64,000 nt of DNA from Luteibacter aegosomaticola (GTDB lineage: Bacteria > Pseudomonadota > Gammaproteobacteria > Xanthomonadales > Rhodanobacteraceae). Positions 16,198 through 24,180 of this stretch are shown one piece after another (within the stretch, counting starts at the first letter, position 1; every line of letters begins with the position of its first letter). Under the pieces are notes generated by a model. It saw only the letters and a list, made by a program, of their open reading frames with translations. It had not been told where the DNA came from and ran no database searches. The stretch is taken from the NCBI RefSeq assembly GCF_023078475.1, contig NZ_CP095741.1, forward strand, positions 1,178,001 through 1,242,000, given 5' to 3'. A program made the position numbers and the translations under genes.

Positions 16198-17405
16198 GTG
16201 ATCACCTCAGTGACGGCAGGCGCGGTGCGCGTGCGGCGGCGGCTGATCCACAGGTAGACGCCAGTAATCAGCACGAGGATGGCGCCGAGGTCGAAGGCGA
16301 GCCATAGCAGCTTCAGCGGCAGGCCGCCGTAGTCGCCGAAGTGCAGTGGGCGAGAGACTTCCAGCGCGGTGAGGTAGCCGGGTAACTTCGCGCCGTCGAG
16401 TACCGCACCCGATGTGGCATCGATCAGTACCGGTACCAGCAGCTCGCGGGTGAGTGGCTTATCGCCGTGTAGCCAGACGAGGTAGTGGTGCGGATGATGC
16501 CGCGCTTCACTAGGGAACAGAATGCTGGCGACCGTTTCGTTCGGGTGGCGTTTGAGCGCTTCGTTGATGGCGTCCTGGACGGGTTGCGTTGATTTACCGC
16601 GCTGTGCCGTTGACGTCGCGTCGTTGAGCGGCGATCCCATGGATGCAGCGTGGGCAACGGGGCCCTTCGACGACGCGGTGTCTGCAAGCAGCTTCGCGAC
16701 GTCGGTAGCCTGCCATAGGCCGAACAACGGCTTTTCGAGCGTGTTGATCACGCCAGTCAGGCCGACCACGCCGAGCCACGCCAGCAGCACCGTGCCGATG
16801 ACGTTGTGCAAATCGAGCCAACGCAGGCGGCGATTCCCACGCAGGCGTAGCGACCCCGCGCCCGTGCGCGGTGTGAACGGTCCATAGAGCATCACGCCGG
16901 AGACCAGCGCCGCGACGAACAACAGTCCCATCACGCCGAGCAGTAACGTACCGGGTAGACCCACGGTGAGGCTGCCATGGATCGCAAGCATCACATCCAT
17001 GAACGAGATCTTCTGCGCACCACCCTGGCGCTGGTCGTCGATCACCGTGCCCGTGTGCCGGTCGTACTTCACCCAATGAAACGCACCGCCCGCATGGTCG
17101 ATCAAGCCAACCGTCGCCATGCCCGGATCGTCATCCGGCAGCGCGATGAAGTTGGTCGCATCGCCGGGATACCTTGCCTGCGCCGAGGCGAGCAGGGTAT
17201 CCAGCGGCAGGGCAGGCGTGCCCGCCACGACTTCCGCCGAATGCGGCGTACCCAGCGCGTCACCGATCTCATCCTGGAAGATCAGCGGCAGGCCAGTCAG
17301 GCACAACACCAGCAGGAACACCGTGCATACGAGGCTCGACCACGTGTGCACGGCACGCCACCGCCGGAGGGCGGTGGCGGATAACGCGCGGCGCGGGCGG
17401 GTCAC
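16194..17405 (-). CDS. PepSY-domain membrane protein (PiuB-like, iron-siderophore utilisation)
   Basis: This is a 403-residue inner-membrane protein of the PepSY-associated TM family (COG3182). Membrane helices include one near the start (TWSSLVCTVFLLVLCLTGLP), one near 155 (LLGVMGLLFVAALVSGVMLYG), one near 205 (VLLAWLGVVGLTGVINTLEK) and one at the C-terminus (LLWLAFDLGAILVLITGVYL). Between them lie periplasmic PepSY modules. Relatives help release or reduce iron from siderophores after import. The start is GTG 17405, overlapping the receptor stop (GTGA). The gene stops in an ATGA overlap with the next small gene. Role is inferred from family and its place in the operon. Confidence 0.85.
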   Translation of the reverse strand: MTRPRRALSATALRRWRAVHTWSSLVCTVFLLVLCLTGLPLIFQDEIGDALGTPHSAEVVAGTPALPLDTLLASAQARYPGDATNFIALPDDDPGMATVGLIDHAGGAFHWVKYDRHTGTVIDDQRQGGAQKISFMDVMLAIHGSLTVGLPGTLLLGVMGLLFVAALVSGVMLYGPFTPRTGAGSLRLRGNRRLRWLDLHNVIGTVLLAWLGVVGLTGVINTLEKPLFGLWQATDVAKLLADTASSKGPVAHAASMGSPLNDATSTAQRGKSTQPVQDAINEALKRHPNETVASILFPSEARHHPHHYLVWLHGDKPLTRELLVPVLIDATSGAVLDGAKLPGYLTALEVSRPLHFGDYGGLPLKLLWLAFDLGAILVLITGVYLWISRRRTRTAPAVTEVIT

Positions 17406-19840
17406 AGCGATTTGCGGATCGTGAGCATGGTGTTGCGCGGGTCTCCGTAGATGCCGAAGTACGACGCAGGTACGCGGGCGAAGTACTTGCGGTCGAATAC
17501 GTTGTTGACGGTGAGCGTCAGCAGCCAGTCGCGATCGAACTGGTAACCCACCTGGCCATCGAACACCGCGTAACCCTTCTGCGTGATCGTGCCGCGCGTG
17601 GTGCTGCTCAGCACGCGCGCGCCGCCGCCCACGCGGAAGCCGTGCGGGTTATCGCCTTCGAAGCGGTACACGCTCCACAGCTTGAAGGTCTTCTTCGGCT
17701 CTTCCGCGTCGAACACCTGGCCCTGGTTGCTCGGGTCCTTCAGGTAACGGGTGAGCAGATAGGTATAGCCGGCCTGCAGATCCCAGCCCGCAGCGAGGCG
17801 CCCGCTGACTTCGGTTTCCCAGCCCTGGCTTTGTGCCTTGCCCGCGGCGATGTAGTAGTTCGGGTGGTTCGGGTCGTCGTAGGCGCGGTTCTCGTCGCGG
17901 AGGCGGAACGCGGCGAACGAGGCGGTCAGGCGGCCGTCGAGGAACTCCGCCTTCAGGCCGGTCTCATATTGTTTGCCGGTGCGCGGCTTCAACGGCGTGC
18001 CGCTGAAGGTGAGGTTGCTCTGCGGTACGAACACCGTGGTGTAGCTGGCGTACGCCGAAAGCCAGCTGTTGATGTCGTACACCACGCCGAGGTAAGGCGA
18101 TGCCTTGTGGTTTACATCGGGCGCGTCGGTCCATTCGCCCAGCGGGATGGGTGCGCCGACACGGCTCTTGCTGCGGTAGTAGGTGAACTGGCTGCCGAGT
18201 AGCACGCTCCAGTTTTCCGCCGGATGGATACGCGTCGCGGCGTACAAGCCGTACTGCGTGGTCTCGGTGAGGCTGCGGTTGTCGAACGGGATGTCGGGGT
18301 AGGCGATGCCACCGAGGTCCATCACATCCACGCCGCCCGGCACGTCGCCGCCGCCGCTCCAGCTATCGGCGGTCTGCCGTGCGTAGTTGAAGCCGACGAT
18401 GAGCTGCTGGGTGCGGCCGAAGAGTTCATACGGGCCCGAGATATTCAGATCGGCGCCGGTCCAGGTGCCATCGGTGTACTGGCGCTGCAGCCAGTATTCC
18501 GCCTGGTTGTTGGGGCTGACGAGGCCGTCGATATAGCCGTACTTCGAGGCATCGGTGGTCGAGCGGCGGTCGATGTTGACCTTGCCGTGCCAGTCGTTGC
18601 CGAAGTCATGGTCGAGCTCGGCGTAGTAGTCGTTGAGGTTCGGTTTGTCGTAGCTCCAGTCCGTGCCATAGAACTGCGAGCGCGGCGCATTGAGCACCTG
18701 GCCGTGCGGCGGGATCGCATAGACCGACTGGCCCCAGTCGAGCGGGCCGTTGTGTTCGTGCTGGTACGCCGTCGAGAGCGTCAGCATCGTATCCGGCGAG
18801 AGATCGAACTCCACTACGCCGTAGAAGAACTGGTGGCGCGAGTTCGCCTTGTCGTAGAAGTAATCGTGATCCTGCGCGGAGATCACCGCGCGGCCGCGGA
18901 TGGTGCCTTCGGCGTTTAACGGCGTGCTGCCATCGAGCGTGGCCTGGTACGTGTTCCACGAACCGGCGGACACGCTGCCACCCCAGCCGGCCTGTTCCAG
19001 CGGACGCTTGCGCACGAGGTTCACCGTGCCGCCTGGGCTGCCCTGGCCCTGCAGGATGCCGGCGGGGCCGCGGAAGATTTCCAGGCGATCGTACATCGCG
19101 AGGTCGAACTGCGACTGGTACTCGAGGCCGTTGTTCGCGGCGATGCCGTCGAACTGCACATCCGGCTGGTAGCCGCGGGACTGGAAGTACGAGGTGCCGA
19201 CGCCGTACGGCACGGCCGTAATGCCGGTGGTGCGGTTAAGCACGTCGTACACGCTGACCATGTTCTGGTCGTCCATGCGCTGGCGGGTCACCACCGAGAC
19301 GGAGCTGGGCATTTCGCGTGGGGAGAGGGCGAGCTTGCCGAACGAGACTTCGTTGGCGGCATAACCTTCGGTCACCCCGTGCACGTTGACGCTTTCGAGG
19401 TCTTCCACCTTGTTGTCGCCGGCGCTACGTCGGCGCGGTGCGCGCGGCGTGGCGGTGGCGGCAGCGGCCGGAGCCGAGCTCCGCGAGAACCCGTTGCGTA
19501 CGAGGCGTACCGAGCCGTCGTTGCCAGCCTGCACTGCCAGGCCCGAGTTGGCCAGGACGCGCTTGAGCGCATCACCGGTCGCCAGCGAGCCATCTACAGC
19601 CGGCGCCTGCAGGCCCGCAGTGAGCGAGGCGTCGTACACCAGCACGGTATCGCTCTGTTCGGCCAGGCGGTTCAGCGCCTGGGCAAGGGGGCCGGCGCTG
19701 ATGTGGAAATCATGCGTTGCCTGGAGCGATGCCGGGGCGGCGGCGATGGCCGACAGCGGGAGGAGCAGGCCGAGGGCGAGGCTAAGGCGGCGCAGGCGGG
19801 GCGAAGGAGCGGCCGGTGAGCCGGTGAAGCGAGAGGGCAT
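17402..19840 (-). CDS. TonB-dependent siderophore receptor with N-terminal STN signalling domain
   Basis: The 812-residue outer-membrane receptor has a signal peptide (about residues 1-36), an STN domain (about 45-115; FHISAGPLAQALNRLAEQSD, VDGSLATGDALKRVLANSG) that talks to FecR, a plug (about 165-300; PREMPSSVSVVTRQRMDDQN, and RGPAGILQGQGSPGGTVNLV) and a barrel ending in RNTMLTIRKSL. The STN domain marks it as a transducer that switches on the FecI/FecR pair encoded just upstream. A Fur box lies 20 bp before its start, giving iron control in addition. The ligand is probably a ferric siderophore; which one is unknown. Confidence 0.93.
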   Translation of the reverse strand: MPSRFTGSPAAPSPRLRRLSLALGLLLPLSAIAAAPASLQATHDFHISAGPLAQALNRLAEQSDTVLVYDASLTAGLQAPAVDGSLATGDALKRVLANSGLAVQAGNDGSVRLVRNGFSRSSAPAAAATATPRAPRRRSAGDNKVEDLESVNVHGVTEGYAANEVSFGKLALSPREMPSSVSVVTRQRMDDQNMVSVYDVLNRTTGITAVPYGVGTSYFQSRGYQPDVQFDGIAANNGLEYQSQFDLAMYDRLEIFRGPAGILQGQGSPGGTVNLVRKRPLEQAGWGGSVSAGSWNTYQATLDGSTPLNAEGTIRGRAVISAQDHDYFYDKANSRHQFFYGVVEFDLSPDTMLTLSTAYQHEHNGPLDWGQSVYAIPPHGQVLNAPRSQFYGTDWSYDKPNLNDYYAELDHDFGNDWHGKVNIDRRSTTDASKYGYIDGLVSPNNQAEYWLQRQYTDGTWTGADLNISGPYELFGRTQQLIVGFNYARQTADSWSGGGDVPGGVDVMDLGGIAYPDIPFDNRSLTETTQYGLYAATRIHPAENWSVLLGSQFTYYRSKSRVGAPIPLGEWTDAPDVNHKASPYLGVVYDINSWLSAYASYTTVFVPQSNLTFSGTPLKPRTGKQYETGLKAEFLDGRLTASFAAFRLRDENRAYDDPNHPNYYIAAGKAQSQGWETEVSGRLAAGWDLQAGYTYLLTRYLKDPSNQGQVFDAEEPKKTFKLWSVYRFEGDNPHGFRVGGGARVLSSTTRGTITQKGYAVFDGQVGYQFDRDWLLTLTVNNVFDRKYFARVPASYFGIYGDPRNTMLTIRKSL

Positions 19841-19859
19841 GGGGTTGTCCGATATAAGA

Positions 19860-19878
19860 AATGAGGATCAATCTCATT
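19860..19878 (-). promoter_or_regulatory. Fur box upstream of the siderophore receptor
   Basis: AATGAGGATCAATCTCATT matches the Fur 7-1-7 pattern (TGAGGAT-c-AATCTCA). It is 20 bp upstream of the receptor start on the minus strand, in the gap after fecR. This indicates a receptor promoter of its own, repressed by iron. Confidence 0.8.
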
Positions 19879-19954
19879 CCTATGACGGATGAGCCGCGCA
19901 GATGAGGATGTCGTTGTGAGAATTTTTTTCTGAAGGGGACGAGCGAGGGGTGGA

Positions 19955-20992
19955 TTAGAGCAGGATCAGGCCGGGGGCGACGTGGGTGGCGTGGAGGCCC
20001 AGGTTGGCTTCGATGGCGCGCAGGGCGGCCAGGGGATCGTTGGTGCGGAAGACGCCGCTGACGCGACGGTCTCCTGCGGCGTCGTCGGCCAGCACGATGT
20101 GGCCGGGGTAGTAGCGGTTGAGTTCGGCGATCACGTCCTTGAGCGGGCGGTCGACGAACATCAGGCGGCCGCGGGTCCAGGCCATGGCGGCATCGGCGTC
20201 GACGGGCGACACGGAAGGCGCCTTGTTGTCGTTGGCCAGGCTAGCGCTTTCGCCAGAGTGCACGGCGACCTTGCCACCGGGCGCCGCGACTTCCACTTCG
20301 CCGCTGGCGACGACCACGTCGGTGGCATCGCCATCCAGCCTGAGCTGGAACGTGGTGCCGACGTCGGTGACCACGACACGCCCGGCGCGCACGCGGAACG
20401 GGCGCGGATCGTCGTGGCCGACCTCGAAGGAGACGGCACCGCTGAGCACCTGCACATCGCGCCACTGGGCGTCGTCGTGCAGGCTGATGGCGCTGCCGGA
20501 ATCGAGTTGGGCCACGCCACCGCCGACGAGCGCGATGCGCTGGGTTTCGCCCACGGCGGTGCGGGCATCGGCGCGCAGCGCGATGCTGACGCGCGGGTAT
20601 TGCCATGCGCTGATCGCCACGACGAGTAGTGCGCATGCCGCAATCAAGGCGGGATGCCGCCGCTTGCGTGGTGTCCTACCGCCAGCGTGGACCGCCCGTG
20701 GGCGTGTGCCCTTCGCGCCGCCAGGAGCAGGCGTTACGTGACCGACGCTTTCCATGTCGTTCAAACCGCTCGCGAGCAGGTCGAGTTCGCGCCACGTCGT
20801 TCGCGCGCGCTCGAGTGCAGCCCCATGGGTGGGGTCTGCCGCCAGCCACGCATCGAACGCGGCACGCTCGGGCGCCGTCAGGTCGCCGGCATCGAGCCGG
20901 ATGACCCAGCCGGCCGCCTGTTGGCGTGCGTCTGCGCTGTAAGTGGATGACGGCATGGCGGTCGCGGCGAGCCGGTGGCGAGGAGGGCGCAT
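19955..20992 (-). CDS. fecR: FecR-family anti-sigma / sigma regulator
   Basis: This 345-residue inner-membrane regulator of the adjacent FecI sigma factor has an N-terminal cytosolic DUF4880 domain (about residues 20-75; AAGWVIRLDAGDLTAPERAA) that binds the sigma factor, one transmembrane helix (about 113-133; ALIAACALLVVAISAW), a periplasmic FecR domain (about 150-250) and a C-terminal STN-like DUF4974 segment (about 265-345; RLMFVDRPLKDVIAELNRYY). It relays receptor occupancy to the sigma factor. The ATG at 20992 overlaps the sigma stop (TAATG) and has a GC-rich purine site upstream. A later ATG at 20956 lacks a ribosome site. Confidence 0.9.
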   Translation of the reverse strand: MRPPRHRLAATAMPSSTYSADARQQAAGWVIRLDAGDLTAPERAAFDAWLAADPTHGAALERARTTWRELDLLASGLNDMESVGHVTPAPGGAKGTRPRAVHAGGRTPRKRRHPALIAACALLVVAISAWQYPRVSIALRADARTAVGETQRIALVGGGVAQLDSGSAISLHDDAQWRDVQVLSGAVSFEVGHDDPRPFRVRAGRVVVTDVGTTFQLRLDGDATDVVVASGEVEVAAPGGKVAVHSGESASLANDNKAPSVSPVDADAAMAWTRGRLMFVDRPLKDVIAELNRYYPGHIVLADDAAGDRRVSGVFRTNDPLAALRAIEANLGLHATHVAPGLILL

Positions 20993-21537
20993 TATGCCCC
21001 CGCCTCGTCGAGGCGTGCCTGGCAGTGGGTCAGGGCCTTGCGCAGGTGCTTCTCCACCATGTTGCGGCTGATGCCCAGGCGGTCGGCGATCTCCTGGGGC
21101 TCGAGGTGCTCAATCTTGCGCAGGCGAAACACTTCGCCACAGCGCGGCGGTAGTTCGGCCACCGCATCGGCCAGGATGCGCAGGCGTTGGTGGCCAGCGA
21201 TATGCGCTTCGCTATCCGGAGCGCCGTCGGCCACCTCAGGCAGTTCGCCACTTTCGATATGGCGCTCGCGGACCTCGCGCTCGCGCAGCCAGTCCAGCGA
21301 GAGATTGCCGGCGATGCGGTAGAGGAAGGCCAGCGGGTTCTGGATGACGGTGCGCTCATCCAGCATGGCGACCTTCACGCAGGTCTCCTGGATGATGTCG
21401 GCGGCGATCTCGGGCGAACGCATGCGCCGCTCGACAAAGCGGCGCAGTGGTTCGTAATGGTGCTGCAGGACACGCAGGAGCGGGGCAGGGCCCTGCACCG
21501 CCGGCGCTTCCTCCTGCAAACCGCTTCCCACCCCCAC
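20992..21537 (-). CDS. fecI: RNA polymerase sigma factor, ECF / FecI type
   Basis: The 181-residue ECF sigma factor has sigma2 (about residues 20-90; RRFVERRMRSPEIAADIIQE, LAFLYRIAGNLSLDWLRERE) and sigma4 (about 120-175; AVAELPPRCGEVFRLRKIEH, IADRLGISRNMVEKHLRKAL) joined by a short linker. The VEKHLRKAL helix is characteristic of FecI-like iron-starvation sigmas. It directs transcription of the receptor operon when FecR signals. A Fur box 25 bp upstream controls its own promoter. It is the first gene of the unit and overlaps fecR by one base. Confidence 0.92.
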   Translation of the reverse strand: MGVGSGLQEEAPAVQGPAPLLRVLQHHYEPLRRFVERRMRSPEIAADIIQETCVKVAMLDERTVIQNPLAFLYRIAGNLSLDWLREREVRERHIESGELPEVADGAPDSEAHIAGHQRLRILADAVAELPPRCGEVFRLRKIEHLEPQEIADRLGISRNMVEKHLRKALTHCQARLDEAGA

Positions 21538-21561
21538 GTAGCCCGCCTTCGCCCGTCAATA

Positions 21562-21580
21562 GATAAGAATAATTATCATT
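21562..21580 (-). promoter_or_regulatory. Fur box upstream of the FecI sigma gene
   Basis: GATAAGAATAATTATCATT is close to the 19-bp Fur consensus. It lies between the end of the DUF3300 gene and the start of fecI, both on the minus strand, so it most likely controls fecI. Confidence 0.85.
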
Positions 21581-21606
21581 TCAAGGCGAGGCGGGGCGCA
21601 AGGCCG

Positions 21607-23466
21607 TTAGTTGTCGTGCTTCTTGTGGTCGTCGTGGTGCTGTTGCTGGGGAGCGGGACGCGCCTGTTCGTGGTGTTCCTGCGGCTGCGGACGCTGCGGT
21701 TCCGGCCGCTGTTGCGGCTGGGGACGCGGCATCTCGCGGGGCTGCTGGAAGTGCTGCTCCGGTTGGGGCTGCGGACGTGGTGCCTGGAAGTGCTGTTCGG
21801 GCTGGGGCTGCGGACGCGGCGCCTGGAAGTGCTGTTCGGGCTGAGGCTGTGGGCGCGGTGCCTGGAAGTGCTGTTCAGGCTGCGGCTGCGGCCGTGGGGC
21901 CTGGGCATGCTGCTGCTCGGGCTGAGGCGTAGGCCGCGGCGCGTTCTGCGGCGACGGCTGGAAGCGCGACGCGTCGTGCCGCTGCGGATCGTTGTGGGCG
22001 CCCTGCGGCGCATTGGCAAACGACGAACCCGGACGCTGCTGGGGATTCTCGTGAGGCACCTGCGCCGTCGGATGGGGCGGTTGTCCCGCAGCGGCTGGCT
22101 GCGCCGCAGCGGGGCGGCCTTGCAGCGGCACATGGTTCTCGCCAGGCCGTTGGCCCTGCGGTGCGTTCGCGAACGAAGGCCGTCCGCCAGCGCCCGGATT
22201 TCCGCCGGGCGGCTGACCCTCATGACCCGGCTGCCCCGGTGCACCCGGGAACGGCCGCCCGCCCTGCGCCACATTCGGCTGCCCCGGCCGCGGCGGCGGC
22301 AGGTCGGGATGCGCATTCGGCGCGGTCGCATGCATGGCGCCCGGGGTGAAGTTCGGCCGCTGCATGTGCGCGTAATCCGGTTGGGCCGGGCGCTGTGGCG
22401 GGCCGCCCGCACCTTGCGGGCCGAAGCCGGGGCGCGGCCCCTGGCCCGGAGGCGGCGGGCCGGGGCGGTTATAGGTGTTGCCGAAGTTATGCCGGTTGTC
22501 GATGTGCACGGAGCGATCGACGTAGCGGTTGTTCACCACCGTGCGGTTCACGACATACGGATGGTTGTCGTACACGACAGCGGGCCGGCCGCCGTCGCGG
22601 TGGCCACCCCACGAGGCATGCCAGCTATCCCAGCCCCACGGCCGGTCGTGGTGTTCATGGTGTGCGAACAACTCGGCCACCACGATGCCCGCACCGAAGC
22701 CGATGGCACCGGCCACGATGGCGTCGTGGTAATCGGGGCCGCGTTCGACGTAGCGCGTTTCGTACACACTCGAATACACCGGCTCGCCGTAGACCACGTC
22801 AGGGTCGTAGTCCGGTACATACACCACGCCCGGGTCGGCGGGCTCGATCTCGATGGTCTGCGCCGGTGGGCCGACGATCTCGTCCTGCTCGACCACCGTG
22901 GTCTGCGAGACGGGTTCGCCGCGATCGACCACCTGCACCTTCTGTTGGGCGGTGGTCTTCAGGTTGCCCTTCGCCTGCGCACGCGAGCGCATCACCTGGA
23001 TGGCGTTCATCACGTCGGACGGTTCGTTGGCATACGCCTGGCCCAGCGCGTCGGTCCACTCGCCGTTGTTCGCCATCTGGTCGAGCACGGCCGGGAACGC
23101 CACCAGCGATTTCACGCTGGGATCCCAGGGCTGGCCGTCAGCGGCGTCGATGAGGGCCGCGCCCGTAAGATTGCGATTGCCCTGCACGAACTGGCGGGCG
23201 TCGTCGACCTGATCGGGGTGCGTCGATGCCGCGAGGGTCTGCGCCACGAGGTTATCGGGGAACAGGGCGATCGGGGCGACCAGCGCATATAACTGGTCGG
23301 CGGTCGGCCGTTGATACGGCGCGGCCTGCACATCCGGCGCACTCGCCGCAGCCGCTGGCGCATCCGCCGTAGCGGGAGGCGCTTCGCGGTTGCAGGCCGC
23401 GAGGGCCGTGACGATGGCGGCCGAGAGCAGGGTCTTGAGGGAAACGTTGAGGAATGTTCGCGACAT
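21607..23466 (-). CDS. DUF3300 lipoprotein with repetitive Pro/Gln/His-rich tail
   Basis: The 619-residue protein has a lipoprotein signal (MSRTFLNVSLKTLLSAAIVT, lipobox LAAC with lipidated Cys25) and a DUF3300 domain (about residues 45-260; YALVAPIALFPDNLVAQTLA, VKSLVAFPAVLDQMANNGEW, PGVVYVPDYDPDVVYG). A glycine/histidine-rich membrane-like segment (AIVAGAIGFGAGIVVAELFA) follows, then a long disordered tail. The tail carries four 13-residue units of the type QAPRPQPQPEQHF in tandem. DUF3300 function is unknown; it is exported and probably sits in the cell envelope. The start at 23466 has an AAGGAAAGG site. The frame is open upstream but that part is REP sequence. Confidence 0.85.
   Translation of the reverse strand: MSRTFLNVSLKTLLSAAIVTALAACNREAPPATADAPAAAASAPDVQAAPYQRPTADQLYALVAPIALFPDNLVAQTLAASTHPDQVDDARQFVQGNRNLTGAALIDAADGQPWDPSVKSLVAFPAVLDQMANNGEWTDALGQAYANEPSDVMNAIQVMRSRAQAKGNLKTTAQQKVQVVDRGEPVSQTTVVEQDEIVGPPAQTIEIEPADPGVVYVPDYDPDVVYGEPVYSSVYETRYVERGPDYHDAIVAGAIGFGAGIVVAELFAHHEHHDRPWGWDSWHASWGGHRDGGRPAVVYDNHPYVVNRTVVNNRYVDRSVHIDNRHNFGNTYNRPGPPPPGQGPRPGFGPQGAGGPPQRPAQPDYAHMQRPNFTPGAMHATAPNAHPDLPPPRPGQPNVAQGGRPFPGAPGQPGHEGQPPGGNPGAGGRPSFANAPQGQRPGENHVPLQGRPAAAQPAAAGQPPHPTAQVPHENPQQRPGSSFANAPQGAHNDPQRHDASRFQPSPQNAPRPTPQPEQQHAQAPRPQPQPEQHFQAPRPQPQPEQHFQAPRPQPQPEQHFQAPRPQPQPEQHFQQPREMPRPQPQQRPEPQRPQPQEHHEQARPAPQQQHHDDHKKHDN
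21746..21901 (-). repeat. Four tandem 39-bp coding repeats in the DUF3300 tail
   Basis: The unit beginning TGGAAGTGCTG recurs at 21746, 21785, 21824 and 21863, a spacing of exactly 39 bases. Each encodes 13 residues (QAPRPQPQPEQHF on the minus strand). Exact periodicity with few changes suggests recent slippage, so copy number may vary between strains. Confidence 0.85.
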
Positions 23467-23600
23467 CGGGGATGCCTTTCCTTGGTTGTGTGGGCCGAGC
23501 TTCTCGCGTGGTCGCTTACTGCCCGCTGTCTGCAACGGCCCTCGCCAAACCGCGTTTACCTGCGCGTTGGACTTCGCAAAACCCTGCGATTCCACGCACT

Positions 23601-23696
23601 TGTAGGAGCGCGCTTGCGTGCGATCGGGGGCGGCGGAAGAGCTCGCGACCCCGCTGCGCCCGGCGGAAGGAGGTCGCACGCGAGCGCGCTCCTACA
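23601..23696. repeat. REP family 1 inverted pair with long spacer
   Basis: The left unit (from 23601) and the inverted right unit (ending 23696) are separated by about 50 bases, and both carry the variant TTGCGTGCGAT / GTCGCACGCGAG instead of the usual core. The remaining gap 23697-23950 is less GC-rich than its surroundings and shows no gene I can support. Confidence 0.8.
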
Positions 23697-23950
23697 CGGG
23701 AATTTTGCGTTGCAGTGCAGCAAACATTGGCAACCGTTGGTTGGGATGGCGGTCGCCGGGGGATGCAAGGAAAAAAACCTCGTTATCGCCGTGGGTTAGC
23801 GACTTCAGGGTACGCGGCAGCTTTCTAGTGGATCGATCCAAATGGCCTTGAGAATTTTCCGCACTGCACGAAACTGGTTTTTTGTGATTTACAAGTAAAA
23901 ACAGTGATGTAGGTCTCAATGGTTGTCTTTAGATCGAGTTAAAAAAAGCG

Positions 23951-23978
23951 TTGACATCGTTGTCAGCGGCCCTAAAAA
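23951..23978 (+). promoter_or_regulatory. LacI-type operator overlapping a candidate promoter for the mannoside locus
   Basis: TTGACATCGTTGTCA (23951-23965) is a palindrome, TGACA-TCGT-TGTCA, centred on CG as in LacI-family operators. Its first six bases TTGACA are a perfect -35 box, with TAAAAA at 23973-23978 after a 16-base spacer as a possible -10. It is about 215 bp upstream of the TonB receptor start. A repressor here would block the promoter. No LacI-family gene is in the window. Confidence 0.55.
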
Positions 23979-24180
23979 TCCATCGAGTAATACAGCTGCA
24001 ACAGCGAACACGACGCGGTTCGACGACACGGCGAAACACCGCCGCCGCGGCAGGGCGCAGGGCAATAAAAAAACTCCGTAGGCCGAACGACTGACGAACG
24101 CGGGCGCAAGCCCGTGCGGCGGCGTGCGTCCTGCAAAAAGGCTTCCCCAAGCCTCTATCCGTATCCCCCAGGAGTTCGAT

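Noticed and set aside
23692..23919. A 75-codon minus-strand frame in the gap before the mannoside receptor
   Set aside because: No ribosome site, no recognisable fold, and part of it lies in the REP arm; the region is better explained as a promoter region.
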